Part shown: piece by piece, positions 1 through 12,196 of the stretch
Numbering within the stretch: the first letter of the stretch is position 1
Layout: every line of letters starts with the position of its first letter
Assembly (NCBI GenBank): GCA_038363925.1
Contig: JAQQWL010000015.1
Location: 1,054,001-1,118,000, forward strand
DNA length: 64,000 nt
Reading direction: 5' to 3'
DNA from: Apiospora phragmitis
Taxonomy: Eukaryota > Ascomycota > Sordariomycetes > Amphisphaeriales > Apiosporaceae
Notes under the pieces: generated by a model
What the model was told of the DNA's origin: nothing
Databases searched by the model: none
What the model saw: the letters and a program-made list of their open reading frames with translations, nothing else
Translations under genes and position numbers: made by a program

Positions 1-1220
1 TATTAAGAAATTCTATAAATACCTTATATATAGATATTAAGGAATATTTAAAACTTAAAAGCGAATTACTAAATAATTTAATTACGAAAACCTTAAACTA
101 ATAATAACTATAATTATTAATAAGTATAACTTATATAATAAAACTAAGTCTGCTTAATACTAATTATATAAAGAGTTATAATTAATTCTACTGTTAAATA
201 AGGCGTAAAAAATAATCGCGCTCGATTTTATAACTAAACTACCGTTATTAAAAGAATTACTAATTAAGGTTAGTTACGATAACATTTTAATAATTACGGA
301 TAAATTCACGAAATATATTTACTTCCTACCGTATAAAGAATTTAATAATATTAATAATCTAGCTTATACCTTCCTCTGTATTATTATTAATTAATACGGG
401 TTATTAAAAACGATTATTTCCGACCAAGATAAATTGTTTATAATAGAATTTTAAAAATTACTTATAACATAACTCGGTATTAAATATAAATTATCTATAG
501 CTTACTACTTTTAAATAAATAAATAAATTAAAAGAATAAATTAGATATTAAAGTAATACCTACGCTATTATATTAATTATAAATAAAATAATTAGTTATA
601 ATTATTATTTATAGCTTAATTTATTTATAATAGCGTAAATAATAAAACTATACGCATATTACCATTCCGAGTAAACTACGGATATAACTTAGAAATCACC
701 CGGAAGCCCCTAGAAAAAGAGCTAATACCTATCGCGACTATATAAATCGAAAAATTAAAAAAATTATAAACAGTATTATAATAAGACTTTATCTTCTTTT
801 AATAATAAATAAAAAAACACGCCGATTAGATAAAATTAAAAGGACTAATTTTTAAAAAAGGAAAAAAAGTATACCTCTTACGACGAAATATTAAAACTAA
901 ACGACTAAGTAATAAACTAGACTTTAAAAAGATCGGACTATTTAAAATTATAAAAGTTATTTTAAAGATTAATTACCGATTATCGCTATTTAAAATAATA
1001 TAAATATACCTATATTTTATATTTTATTATTTGAGCCAGCGGCCGAAGAAACGTTAATTAATATACGGCTAGAAATCGAAATAAATTAATATGAGTACGA
1101 AGTTAACGAAATTATTAATAAAAAAGAAAAAAAATAAAGCTTTTAATACTTCGTTTAATAAAAGGGTTACTTATTAAAAAATAATACTTAAGAACCTAAG
1201 AAATACCTAACGAATACCGC
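1..1220 (+). mobile_element. Ty3/gypsy chromovirus remnant (3' end of pol)
   Basis: Plus-strand translation with many stops still shows an LTR-retrotransposon integrase. An integrase-core segment at about 223-345 reads DFITKLPLLKELL, then NILIITDKFTKYIYFLPYKE. At about 400-470 there is KTIISDQDKLF, and at about 620-700 NSVNNKTIRILPFRVNYGYN. A GPY/F-like stretch follows near 940-1010. A chromodomain-like piece (YEYEVNEIINKKE, then a decayed KGY and EP) lies at about 1090-1200. Order and content match the C-terminal half of a fungal chromovirus Pol. Stops are mostly TAA/TAG where Gln, Trp or Arg is expected, as RIP produces. No open frame is left. The 5' part lies outside the window and no LTR boundary could be fixed. 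Confidence 0.85.
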
Positions 1221-2540
1221 GGGAGAACTCTAGAAGTTTAAGAAGGAGCTCCTTTTATAAAAATTAACGGGCTAAGGAAATCGGCTAGACCAAAGGACGA
1301 CTAATCGATATCCCCAAAAACGTTTAAAAAAACATAGGTTACCTAAAATAAAATTCTTTTAATTAATAATCGAGGAAAAAATACTATCCTTTTTATTTAG
1401 CTCTTATATCCCTTAACGGAACGCTTTCAAACGTTTTTCCACCATAACCTTCTTCATATAATAAAAACGGGCTAGATAACCTAAGGTAATAAATAATTAT
1501 ATTTATAATAAAAATAGGGCCTCCTTTATATTTAATTCCTCCGCTTCTAACTTTTTTTATTAAATAGCTAGCTTCGTTAAAGCCGACATAATAAAAGTAC
1601 TATTATAAAAACGACCAACCCGGATACACTCCGAGCAACGAAATAACTTCTCGTTCATACAACAAGCTAGGTTTTAGCGAAAATAACGAATACAAGGCAT
1701 ACTAATTAAATTACCCGTAGATTCTATATTAATAATAAGAGCTAAACGTTTAATAGTTTTTTTTAACCAAAATTTTTCGACACGATTATTTATAATAAGT
1801 ATATATTTTAAATAAAAAGAAAAAAAAAAGAAAAAGGAAAAACCTATCACAACTCGATATACAGATAACTAAAGGTATTTATAAAATTAATACTTTAAAA
1901 ATAAAATAATTAAAAAAAAGAGGATAATATTATAACCCGACCTAACTATACGGCTAAAAACCCCATTTACCGGCACGGGGATACGATAACCTAATCTAGC
2001 TACGATATTATAACTAGTAATCGCACCGCTAGCTATAATAATATAAACGTAATTACACTTTAATAACGTATAATGAAACAAGCGGCTTTAGCCCGCGTAG
2101 CGATAAAATAAATATAAATAGGCATAATAACTAGATATAATAAGTTACGTAACAAGCCCCGGAGTAATAAAAGGTATAACGCTTAAAATAAGCTAATTAA
2201 AACTAGATTACCGTGATCTAAAGAATAAATTATAATAAGCTAATAACGAGATCACTACGAGTATATAAATAATTTAAAGGATTAATAAAAAAAGAATTAA
2301 ATATATAATAATAAAATATTCCTTATATATTTTATATAAATATTTTTTATTTTAATAATTAATTTAAGTATTAATTTAATTTATTAATAAAGTAAATAAC
2401 TTTAATAACCTTATTATAAATACTTTTAAATCTATACCCTTTTAATTACCTTCGTATTTATAAGCTATTACTTATTATATCAATAAAAACGGACTTTTAT
2501 CGCACGTTTAAATACTCTCTCGTATTACTAATATAAACCC
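1221..2540. other. AT-rich gap between two transposon remnants
   Basis: Heavily AT-biased. It probably holds the 3' untranslated part or LTR of the gypsy element and further decayed repeat. I could not identify an LTR pair, a coding frame or a target-site duplication. A 64-codon minus-strand frame at 1887-2081 has no recognisable features and is probably chance. Confidence 0.5.
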
Positions 2541-5298
2541 CAGTAAATTAAAGCACCCCCTCACGGGCCACCCCTTCACGGGCCACTTTACTAAGCTACC
2601 GTTACCCCTATAATTAAAGCTATTTCTACGGCTAGAATTAACGTAAATATACTATTTTCCGTTATTTTTAATAATAATATAATCCTCCGCTTCCGTGCTA
2701 TTATTTTTTATAGCTTTTATAGCGTTACGAAGCCCTCTTAGCATTTCGACGTCGTTAGTTTCGTCCTCGTATATAACCCTACCCTTTAGCCTCCGCTTAG
2801 CCCGGCGTATATTAACTATACGAATAAATCGTTATCTCGGTACGATTCTTACTTTTTAATATATTCTCGTAATTTTTTATTAAGTTTAGTTTAAAAATAA
2901 TTAACCTAAGTTTCGAAATACGCGATTTTATTAACGCTTTAATTTAGGGCTTTATTAGCCTTTTTAATAAAGAGCCGTTAAGAGGGTATTTTAAAAGTAG
3001 GGTCTGTAATAACTAATTTCTAATTATTATTTTATAATTCTTAATTATTAAAGGGTGTTTTAATAAATATTAAAATTAATTCGGCGAAGAAATCGAGTAT
3101 TAATTCTTTTTTAACTATTTTTAATACTTTTAAACGTGCCCGGGTAACCTTTATATCTTTTAAGATGATATATTTTAACGATAACGGCTTTGATCGATCC
3201 CGTAAATAAATCTTAGCCGTTTTTTAAACGTTTTTAATTATAAAAAAAGTTAATATATTAATCCTAGCCTAGCGGTATACCTTTAATATATCTATTTTTA
3301 TAGGCTTTAATTTAAAAACCGTATTCGGGCACTTTTTTAAAATAATCCTTAACTTTTTTTTTAATAAGCCGAAAACTCCTATATTTAAAACCTATATTAT
3401 ATAATTATAATATAATTTATAAAAAATTAGCTATATTTTATTTAAAAGATAAAGCTATAAAAAGTTATTATTCGTATACGATTTATAATTATTATAAATT
3501 AAAATAACTTATTTATTATTATAACGAGATTATATATAAGGGATAAAAATATTTTACATTTAATCTAAAGCTGTGATATTACTAGTCTACCCTCTAAGCG
3601 ACGCTTTAAACCGCTAGTTATCCTAAAGATGGCCGTTTTAGTCTCGAAACCACTGGCTTTGGACGTCGGCCCCTTTAAAAATAATTAGCGGCGGGAAGGG
3701 TACCCTATTATAGCCTACACACTCTAGGGTAGTAATCTATTCCCTTTTCTCGACGTCTTTTTTAAAGGCTAGATAGCTGGTGGCTTCGGCAACTACCTAG
3801 TGGTTACCGCTAACGCCTTAGCCGATACTTATTTCGTTAGTATTATAAAAGCGTTTAAAAAAGATATTAGCTAGCTTTAAAGTATTAAGTCTATTAAAAA
3901 AAGACGTTAATATTTATTACTATAGCTTTATTAACCCGGTTATAATTAATTATTTTCGACCTTACGGTTTTAACGGACTCGTTTTTAGCTAAAAAACGGG
4001 TATACTATCGTTATTTTAAAGTATAGGAGGCCCCGGAAGCGTTTAATATCCGCTAGGTTATAAACTTAAACTTAATTAGCGTTAACGCGAAGCTTAACCT
4101 AGCTTAATTAACGGCTTAGTATACTAATTCGCTTTTTAAAAATGGTAATAAGACCTGCTAGTTTTTATTAAACTTATTTTTAATAAGTACACCGGCGAGA
4201 CGGCGTTGAATATATAATCGAGGGGTTAACTATTTACGAACAGATTCGTAAGTAGCTATTCCGAGCTTTACGTCGCGCACGGTAGCCTATGCACGCTTTT
4301 AAATATTAAATAAAAACATCGTTATAAAGAGTAGAAATAGGCGAAAAGAATAAAAGTAATAATAACTTTAAAAAATAAAAAGTAATAATTAAATTAAAAA
4401 GTTTTTTAGTTAAGATACACGGTGAAAAGACGCGTTTATGGGGATAAAACGCGGTGGCTCGTGACGGGGTGGCCCGTGAAGGGGTGCTTTAGCTTACGTT
4501 TTACTAGGTTTCTTTTAAAACTCGGATAACGTTCGTTATAATAGTCTAGGGTAGTAATTTATTCCCTTTTTTCGACGTCTTTTTTAAAGGTTAAATAACT
4601 AATAGCTTCGGTAATCACTTAATGGTCACCGCTAACGCTTTAGCCGATACTTATTTCGTTAATATTATAAAAGCGTTTAAAAAAGATATTAATTAACTTT
4701 AAAGTATTAAATCTATTAAAAAAACGTTAATATTTATTATTATAACTTTATTAACCCGGCTATAATTAATTATTTTCGACTTTACGGTTTTAATAAACTC
4801 GTTTTTAATTAAAAAACGAGTATATTATTATTGTTTTAAAATATAAGAGGCTTTTAAAACGTTTAATACTTATTAAGTTATAAATTTAAACTTAATTAAT
4901 ATTAATATAAAGCTTAACTTAGCTAAATTAATAACTTAATATATTAATTCGTTTTTTAAAAATAGTTATAAAACTTATTTTTAATAAATATACCGGCGAG
5001 ACGGCGTTAAATATATAATTGAGAGGTTAATTATTTACGAGCGGATTCGCGAATAGCTATTCCGAGCTTTATATCGCGCACGATAACTTATATACGCTTT
5101 TAAGTATTAAATAAAAATATTATTATAAAAAGTAGAAATAAGCGAAAAGAATAAAAATAATAATAACTTTAAAAGATAAAAAGTAATAATTAAATTAAAG
5201 AGTTTTTTAATTAAGATACACGGTGAAAAGACGCGTTCGTGAGGTAAAACGTAGTAGCTCGTAACGAGATAACCTATAAGGGGGTGCTTTAGTTTACT
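2541..5298. mobile_element. TIR-bounded DNA transposon remnant with internal duplication
   Basis: The left end (2541-2586) reads CAGTAAATTAAAGCACCCC and then two CACGGGCCAC units. The same sequence recurs in reverse complement at 4453-4497 and, more decayed, at 5253-5298. Terminal inverted repeats of about 45 bp therefore bound a 2.76-kb unit with two right ends. Both strands carry decayed coding-like stretches, but I could not assign the transposase to a superfamily. The double right end fits a duplication of the right part or the insertion of a second copy, followed by RIP. Confidence 0.75.
3722..5298 (+). repeat. Direct duplication, copy A 3722-4497 and copy B 4544-5298
   Basis: Both copies start with CTAGGGTAGTAATYTATTCCC and end in the right TIR of the element. 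They can be aligned by eye over about 750 bp. Copy B is more AT-rich: where copy A has GGTGGC or GGTTACCGC, copy B has AATAGC or GGTCACCGC. Most differences are C to T or G to A. Copy A itself is already decayed, so both copies were targets. Confidence 0.8.
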
Positions 5299-5886
5299 AT
5301 ACCTACTATATAATTTCTAGTTAAACTTATTATACTATATTAATAACTACTAGGCACGGTCTTTAAACTATACTTATTTTTAGCTATATATTTAAATATT
5401 AATATAGCTAGCGTCGATAATCTCATCGATTACCCCCTTATTATTAAAAAGGGTACAGCATTAAAAGGGCTATAGTATTAAAAAAAGTGTAATATTAAAA
5501 AAACATTACTACTTATACTACTAACGAAAAGGGCACTTGCGGCCAGTTATTAATTATATATAAAACAGTACTTATTTAACTTTAAAAAGAGCTAAATTAT
5601 ATATATTAGATGATAGAAGGCAAGGGGGGGGGAGGGCAGGGGGGCTCGGTGTGTTAACGCGCTGCTTAAATAGGTGCTTTACGCGTTGTACGCGTTACGA
5701 TTAATCGTATGTATTATACGCTACTAGTGGCTAGTAAGGTGAATACACTAAAAATTTAAAGTACATAGTTAAAAATAGGTGTGGCGTGAGGGCCGTGCAT
5801 TTTAACTATTGGCAGAGTATAGTAGGTTTACCGGGAAATTATATAGTAGGTGTAGTACTTCTTTTTATAAACCCGTGGTACCTATT
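5299..5886. other. Intergenic edge of the AT-rich block
   Basis: AT-rich to about 5590, then a G run (about 5624-5633) and a CpG-rich patch with ACGCGTT repeats around 5690. No gene, RNA or clear repeat boundary was recognised here. Confidence 0.5.
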
Positions 5887-7528
5887 TCAGATATCGAGAT
5901 GGAACGTCGGTTTCGGTTGCCACTTGCTCGTCCTTATCTGTTCTCCGTACATTCGTAGGAAACCCCGGGGTAGTAGAAAGGCGATATTGAGACAAGCAAA
6001 GAGCAACCAGGCATACTGATACTTTATCTTCTCCGCAAATGGGACGCTAGGACACATGGTCAATGACACAAAACCATCAAAAGAGGGCAAGCCACAGTAG
6101 AGGCGGGGGTGACGATGGTGAATGTAGGCACTTACGCATAGAATGGGACAATACCGCAGTATATGGACCTGAAAAGGGCGATGATTACGCTGATCTCTGC
6201 AGCTTGAGGCTTGTAACACTTTACTCATGATCCCCGCGATTAGCTACAGCCTGGTCTGACGAGATACTCTTGTAATACAAGAGAGGGTGAGAAGGAATAG
6301 GGATAGCTTACATCAACGCAATAAGTATACGTCACCGTGCCCGCCACCTGTAGCCCAAAAGACGCGATGGCCATGCCGACCGCGTTAGCGACCCAGCCCG
6401 TGCGCTCGGCGTGCGAGATGCAGACGCCCTGGATGACGGTGCCTACGGGCACGAGCAGCGCGAGCCACAGGGCGTCAAGGCGCGAGTCGGGCCTGCGGAC
6501 CCCATCGCCACTCCGCCGCGCCGCGCGATACACGAGCCAGTCAGTGAACCACCCGGCACTGCACTCGCCAGGAGACAGCCGATGACGAGCGGGATGGAGG
6601 TGACCATGCCCGTCTGCGCCGTGGTGAAGCCGTAGAACTGGCGGAACACGACCGAGCCCGTCGCCCCGAATAGCAGGCTGCCGTAGGCGAAGGCGGTCAT
6701 GTAGTACATAGCCGGCAGGAGGACGCTCAGGTAGCGCATCATGACGAAGGGCGCCGCGAAGGATGAGAGGGTGAGCTTGCGGTGGCTGGTCTGATTTCCG
6801 CGGTTCCGGAAGAAGAGGAGATCGGCGAATGTACCGACGGGCGTTTTGGATTCTGCCGGGCTGTCTGTTTTGCGGAAGTAAATAGTCTCCGGGAAGCAGA
6901 AGAAGGTAATCGCGACCAGGCCGAATTGGATGTAGGACTGTATCGTGTTTCAGAATCTCATTCCGCTTAGGCACGTAGGGCGACGTGATAGGCCAGGGAC
7001 TTACAGGGATCTTGAAGCATTCTCTCCAACCCAGGTTCTCGGCAATGAACCCCCCGCCGGGGGTGCCAGGTGCGGGGCATTCGTCACGCAAAACGTGTAG
7101 ACGCCCATAAAGAGACCCCGCTCGTGCAAGAAATACAAGTCGCAGACCGTGGCCGGGCCCAGCGCTGCCGCGCATCCAGCCCCGATGCCATTGAAGGCGC
7201 GCGTGACCAGGAGGGCGGCCCAGGTCGTGCAGTGGCCCGCGGCGAGGTTCGTCGCGGCGGCCAGCAGGTTGCCCAGCACGTAGAAGGGCAGGCGGCCGTG
7301 CACGTTGGCGAGCGGCACCAGGAGCACGGGGCAGACGGCGGCGAAGACGATCCAGACCGTCAGCTCGTACGAGGCCTGGACGGGCGTGATGCCGAAGGCC
7401 GCCGCGAGCGGCACGAAGGCCGGGTTGATGGTCGCGGCGCCGATGGTGCCCAGGAGCGTGAGCAGGAGAATTGGAGCAGGATGCCGTGCTTCGCCAGGTT
7501 GGGCCAGTTCTAAAGCGCACGTATGCAT
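5887..7528 (-). CDS. MFS multidrug-type transporter, frame broken twice
   Basis: Major facilitator superfamily membrane protein, probably 12 transmembrane helices and drug or metabolite efflux at the plasma membrane. The start ATG is at 7528. The N-terminal half shows the family pattern (WIVFAAVCPVLLVPLANVHGR, then the NGIGAGCAAALGP loop). Three introns have good GT-AG ends and restore the reading frame: 7004-6938, 6311-6219 and 6135-6047. The last exon ends RMYGEQIRTSKW at a stop at 5887. Two single-base frame changes break the gene: a six-C run at 7048-7053, and near 6568-6572 just before the segment ending in FTDWLVY. All introns are intact and conserved sequence continues on both sides, so the breaks look like sequence errors rather than old decay. 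The substrate cannot be read. Confidence 0.8.
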
Positions 7529-7546
7529 GGTATTAGCGAGAGAAAA

Positions 7547-9273
7547 TGATCGATGATATATACGAATTGAAGCTTTTTAGTGTTAATGGCTTTTCTCCGA
7601 GAGGGTACCTTACCAGCGGGTCATCTTTGCTATCTGAAGGTTGTGGAACGAGGGGGCAAGCCATGTTTGTCGAGCTTCAGGGGTTCATCGGGTCGACGGT
7701 CCTCGGCCAGCTCAGTTTCTGTTGGAACAGCAGCCTCGGAAGCAGACTTTAAACCAATATCCGAACTCATCTTGTGAGTTCAATGCTAGTTGTGGGAATG
7801 CACAGTTGATCGCAAGGCCTTGTTCATATAAACGTAGTACAAAAATAATCTCGGACATAATAGTTGGATAAAACCAGGCAACCCCTCCTGACGATCCGGC
7901 GAGTTATAAAGTCCTCTTTAGGCCATATACTATATGCAGGCTGCATGGTTCGTATATTAGCTTCAGATATAGATTGAAAACCCACCCGCATGGTCATCGT
8001 TCAGTGGCCAATGAGAATGCCAAGATTCCTGAGGTGGCATGCTTTGTGGCCCTGCCTTCGGCCCTTGGGCTTAGTGTGAAGACATACTACGTGGAGGTCG
8101 TATCGCGAACAAAGTTGACTCTAGAGAGCAGCAGCGAGGGTAAGAAAAGCACCAGGGTCTCACAGAAGGTATGATTACGGTATCAACCAGGAACGAGCCG
8201 TATCCATGCATGGTGGGCATAAGGAGGTTCGCTTAAATGCGGGGAAGTTATCGCCCCAATCAGACTTACAGGGTATTCGAGATCGCGGATTGGATGTTTT
8301 CGCCAATCCATACTACCATACGAAGTACTGCAAGCGAGCAAAACCCGTCTCACGTTGCTTAATAGACTCCTTCCAGATCATAGTCTGGATTCTTGAACTT
8401 AAGGTCGATGCTTCTACTCAATCCCTTGCATCGACCTTGTCCTGCGTAATATCCGATCAGGATTAGGATCCAGGGTGCTCCTGAGTATGCCAGATGCATT
8501 TCGGGAATGATGATTTCAACAAAGGATTCATATGAGCGAGCCCATTCATTGAAAAAGGCCATTGAGATGCCAAGCAACCTACCTTTATATCAGTGGGCGT
8601 CTTTGGGCTTGCTGTGAACAGAGACTTAACATCCAACCGAGGGAGCTGCCAAGAGCACAAGAGTGAACCCCTTTCATGGCTACATTAAATTCCTTAAAGG
8701 TAGCATCCCTAGGTTTGCACTCCTTCAGCTGACTTCAACAGGGTACAGGCTGTTTTGATCTCGGTCCATATCTGTGGTTTGCCGGTGCTCAATCTTGTTG
8801 GTTTGGTATGTTACAATATGGCAGGGTTTCTTTGTTCGCCCTCAGCACCAAGCCAAACAGCATGGTATCACGTGAGTCTTACCGTACAATGCTCAAAGAA
8901 CAAAGACACGTCAAACGTCCAAGTGCTCTTTGCCAATCATGGCCAAGAACGCTTTGTGCCTGTGACCCGGTGAGAGATACCCATGTTACAGAAACGCAAC
9001 CTCCAAGGTCCCGTGGCAAAGTCTCCTTTATTCACATCTAATGGGCCCGAAGGCAACCAAAATCTTCAGATAAAATGGCCACTTGAAAGAACATACTACT
9101 CTTTCTTTTCTAAGGGTATAAGGGATCGTGCTGTGCCTCAGTTCGTTTCACTTACACCATCTTCGCTAGTTAAACATAACTAGGGATACAAAACACAGTC
9201 ATCATCATTTCAAACCCAACCTAAATTCCTGAAGTCAGACGTGTCATCTATATTATATTGATATACAATCAAA
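7547..9273. other. Intergenic region, no gene recognised
   Basis: Several short open frames occur on both strands, but none has a signal, a motif or intron structure. The last few hundred bases are probably the promoter and 5' leader of the Hce2-like gene that starts at 9274. Confidence 0.5.
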
Positions 9274-9846
9274 ATGGGTCTATTCACTACTGTACCCATC
9301 GCCCTCCTAGGCCTCGGGCTGGCGGCTGCCGAGGTCGCTGATACTGGTCTTATGGCGCGTTTCAATAAGGCAGACACGCTCAAAGGCATGCAAGTCTGCA
9401 AAAAATGCAATAAGGTTGGCATGACGAACTTCTGCGACGGCTCCACCTTCGAGAAAGGGAACGAGAAGGCCAAGGGCGGCGGGGCCGCCCTCGTAAAGGA
9501 GTGCGAGGTGCTGAGGGACCAGGTCAAGAACACGGACCAGCAGTTGCTTTACATGTTCCCCATGGAGCCGATCAACGCGGGCGAGTGGAACCTTATCAAG
9601 GTGACGGCGGGGAACTGCGGTGTCTCCTTCAAGGCTGGCGGCGCCCTGCAGGGGACGGATGGCCTCGCCATGGGCACAGGGGACGTCTTTGAGATCGTCC
9701 GCGACGCCATCGCCAAGTTTCAGAAAAACGGCAGGGTCTCCGCGCAAGGGAAGACGTTTTGCAGAGGCAACGGCGCCGATGGGAGATTCGGGGACGTCGA
9801 GGTTGCTTGGAGAGTTTCCGACCCATTCACGAACCTACTTGCGTGA
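9274..9846 (+). CDS. Secreted Hce2-domain (Ecp2-like) effector candidate
   Basis: A single-exon frame of 190 residues. Residues 1-19 form a typical secretion signal (hydrophobic IALLGLGLAAAE). The mature part follows the Hce2 pattern (homologues of the Cladosporium Ecp2 effector): CDGSTFEK near residue 51, a Cys in VKECEVLRD, a central GNCGVSFKAGG, then DVFEIVRDAIAKF and a closing KTFC. The cysteines would form the usual disulfides of a small apoplastic protein. Hce2 proteins act outside the cell and some provoke plant cell death, while others are thought to act against microbes. Which applies here cannot be read. The frame is intact and the ATG is the first in frame. A second, more divergent member starts at 21979. 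Confidence 0.75.
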   Translation: MGLFTTVPIALLGLGLAAAEVADTGLMARFNKADTLKGMQVCKKCNKVGMTNFCDGSTFEKGNEKAKGGGAALVKECEVLRDQVKNTDQQLLYMFPMEPINAGEWNLIKVTAGNCGVSFKAGGALQGTDGLAMGTGDVFEIVRDAIAKFQKNGRVSAQGKTFCRGNGADGRFGDVEVAWRVSDPFTNLLA

Positions 9847-11345
9847 ACTCGGTTCCAAACAGGGGTTTTGAGTGGGGAGTGTAGGATTATCTCCGTTTTA
9901 TAGGGTGGACAAGAAGCGTAAATAGGAAGGGGCGGTTGTAGCAGTGCATCATGCAGGCTTTCTAGGTTTTCCATAATAATGTCACTCGCTCTCTATCTTA
10001 GGTTCTCTAATATGGAAGTGCCTGCTGATTACTTAAAGAGCCTTTCCTGCCAGGCTGCCACAGAACTGATACCCACATCGAGCAAATAAGTTGCCCAATG
10101 AAGCTGTCTTGGTCTTCCCACATGCGGGGCAAGATCCTTTCTTCGAACCGGATCCCTTCGTGCTGAAACTGTACCCGTAGTCGGCCACATATCTCCTTGT
10201 TATAGGGGGCTAGAGCTGTAGGTGTAGCTATGACTGGGTGACTATCCACTAAGAGCTAGATATGCCTCAAGTAATCCCAATATACTTTTATATGCCTGAA
10301 TACCCATTTGCTTTTCTAATCAGATCCATCGTAGGTGTAATAGTATCTTGCGCGACAATCTATTAGTTTTCTGGTCTTTCTGTTAATGTCGCTAGCTAGT
10401 AGAGCTCCCTTACCGATCTGTTCTATTAGAGTAGTGCGATCCTGCTACTCTATGACAAACTTGTGCTGCAATACCACCGTGTCCGGCTCACCAGCCTAGA
10501 ATTTGCACAGGTCCGCGAGGCTGTCTGAATGTGTACCCAGCGGCTTCCCTTGGTAATAGCGGGCTTGTCTGATAACAACCGTATCTAGCGGAGGTCTTTA
10601 ATGGCGATATTGGTGACGCGAGTGTTTTTGGTGGCACACGGCGCGTCCGGTCCTGCAAGCAGGGCCTCTTCCGAGTTGGATGATCTACCACAACGAGTAC
10701 ACTTCACGACGAGGTAGGGCTCCCTGACCGGCATCGCATTCGTGCTGATGATGTCGAGTTCTTCGCTGATTTTGAAAGGCTCTGAGCGAGTCATGCCGAA
10801 GACCGCATCCGGGAGTTCTTAATAGCGAAGTGAACTGGGAGCACAGGTAGAGTTGAAACGTCAAAGTTTTTATTATGTTATTAACTGATATGATTAGAGC
10901 GTGGCCCGGGCAATGAAAAGTGATCCGATTTCTTGTTTACTCTTAGACACAAGGGCCTACAATCCGGCCCAGCATTATTACGTTACTAACCTCTCACCAA
11001 AGCCTCATTGTTCTCTTACTAAGTATGTGCGACTGCCTGCATTTCAAGCCTATGAAAGTCCCACTGCAGCCAGCCACCAAACAGCAGGCTTACACAAGCT
11101 CACATTCATCGAAGTTACTTTACATCAAGTAGTTGTAGATCCATAAGACGTTTCCATGAATCAATCTACGTCACAATTGGGGTTTTGCGATGGAGAAAAT
11201 GGTGGTAGTTTTATGAGATGGTCAGCGTTTCTTGCCAAATTACCGGTTACCGCATTGTCATATCCAACTATCAATCTAGGCATCAATAGTTTCATAACGG
11301 GGAAACAACGTCCAATAGCAATACACCAATCCTCCTTGGTTTGTA
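9847..11345. other. Intergenic region with weak coding-like scraps
   Basis: Two minus-strand open stretches (10007-10249 and 10488-10794) have plausible protein composition. The second includes a CxxC pair (VVKCTRCGRS). They lie in different frames and have no start, domain or intron support. They could be remains of a broken gene. Nothing else was recognised. Confidence 0.4.
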
Positions 11346-12196
11346 TTACGATCCCTTGTCGGATGCGACAGCCTCTGCTTGTCTCTTCAGTGCCCGAGCC
11401 TTGAGGCGCAGCATTGGGTAAACATTATGTCGTAGATCAGACATGAGTTTGTGAACATTTGTGAAAGGATCCTCGCGTCTGACGAGGACGACGATGTCGA
11501 TCTGGATGTTTTCAGGCATGCCTATGTCATGCAATAGGTCCAGAAGGTCGGGGGGTCCTGCCTCCATGTGTTGTCCCTCCGCCGTCTCGCTCGGAGAGTC
11601 CGTGACAGCTGCTTGCAATTTACCGTAAGACCCATTGCAGCCATGGCCGTATACTAGGGTGCAATGCCGCAGTTTGGGGAAGAGCGTCAGCCACTTTGGG
11701 AGGCCCAACAGCCCTGCAGGAGACCGGGGAGTGCAGTCGACGAGGATAACACCCTCGATGCGATCAAGACCAAGAGGCTGGCTCATCTTGGACAGTTTAG
11801 GCTGCGAAGAAGATGGGCTAGGCAAACCTGGACGGAGATTCAATTGCTGCAGTCGCTGGGGTAGGCTCGAAGACATGGCGAAGCGTCTCGTCCGGTACCA
11901 GACATCCATGCCTAGGCTGCGTAGAAGACGACAGGTTGTGTTGAGGGCGATCCAGTCGCAAGCGGCCTCCCATTGGGCGTCGGGTTCTGTGTGCCAGCCA
12001 TATGTGGTCGTGACGCCGCTATGCGGATAATGGATGATCATTGGACGGGTGTCACAGGTGGTTTGGAGCTCGCATCCGTTCGATGCGCGTTTCCTATCGT
12101 TGCATTCGGGGAAGAATACGTCACTTTGCGGGGTTGGGTAAGGCCTTCGAGAATATCTAGTAAGATTTCTCTCGGGAGGGTCAGAAGGACAGACAT
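11346..12196 (-). CDS. F-box-like protein, one frame break near the N-terminus
   Basis: From the ATG at 12196 the protein begins MSVLLTLPREILLDILEGL, a typical start of an F-box motif (LPxEILxxIL). The rest (about 280 codons to the stop at 11346) lies one frame over. The frames meet at a four-base G run on the plus strand at 12130-12133, consistent with one missing base. The C-terminal part has no repeats I recognise. It resembles fungal F-box or F-box-like orphan proteins with the pattern WEAACDWIALNTTCR, followed by a charged tail. If it is an F-box protein it would bind Skp1 and select substrates for ubiquitination. The domain call rests only on the first 20 residues. Confidence 0.5.

Larger units (their letters stand above)
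1..5590. repeat. AT-rich RIP-decayed repeat block
   Basis: The whole stretch is strongly AT-rich and TpA-rich, with almost no open frames, in contrast to the GC-rich DNA that begins near 5.6 kb. It contains the gypsy remnant at the left and a TIR element at 2541-5298. The two unequal copies inside that element differ mostly by C to T and G to A, which supports RIP as the cause. The switch to normal composition is marked by a G run at about 5624-5633. Confidence 0.85.

Noticed and set aside
1..5590. Centromere or telomere
   Set aside because: The AT-rich block is only a few kilobases in view, contains recognisable transposon parts and lacks telomeric TTAGGG repeats.
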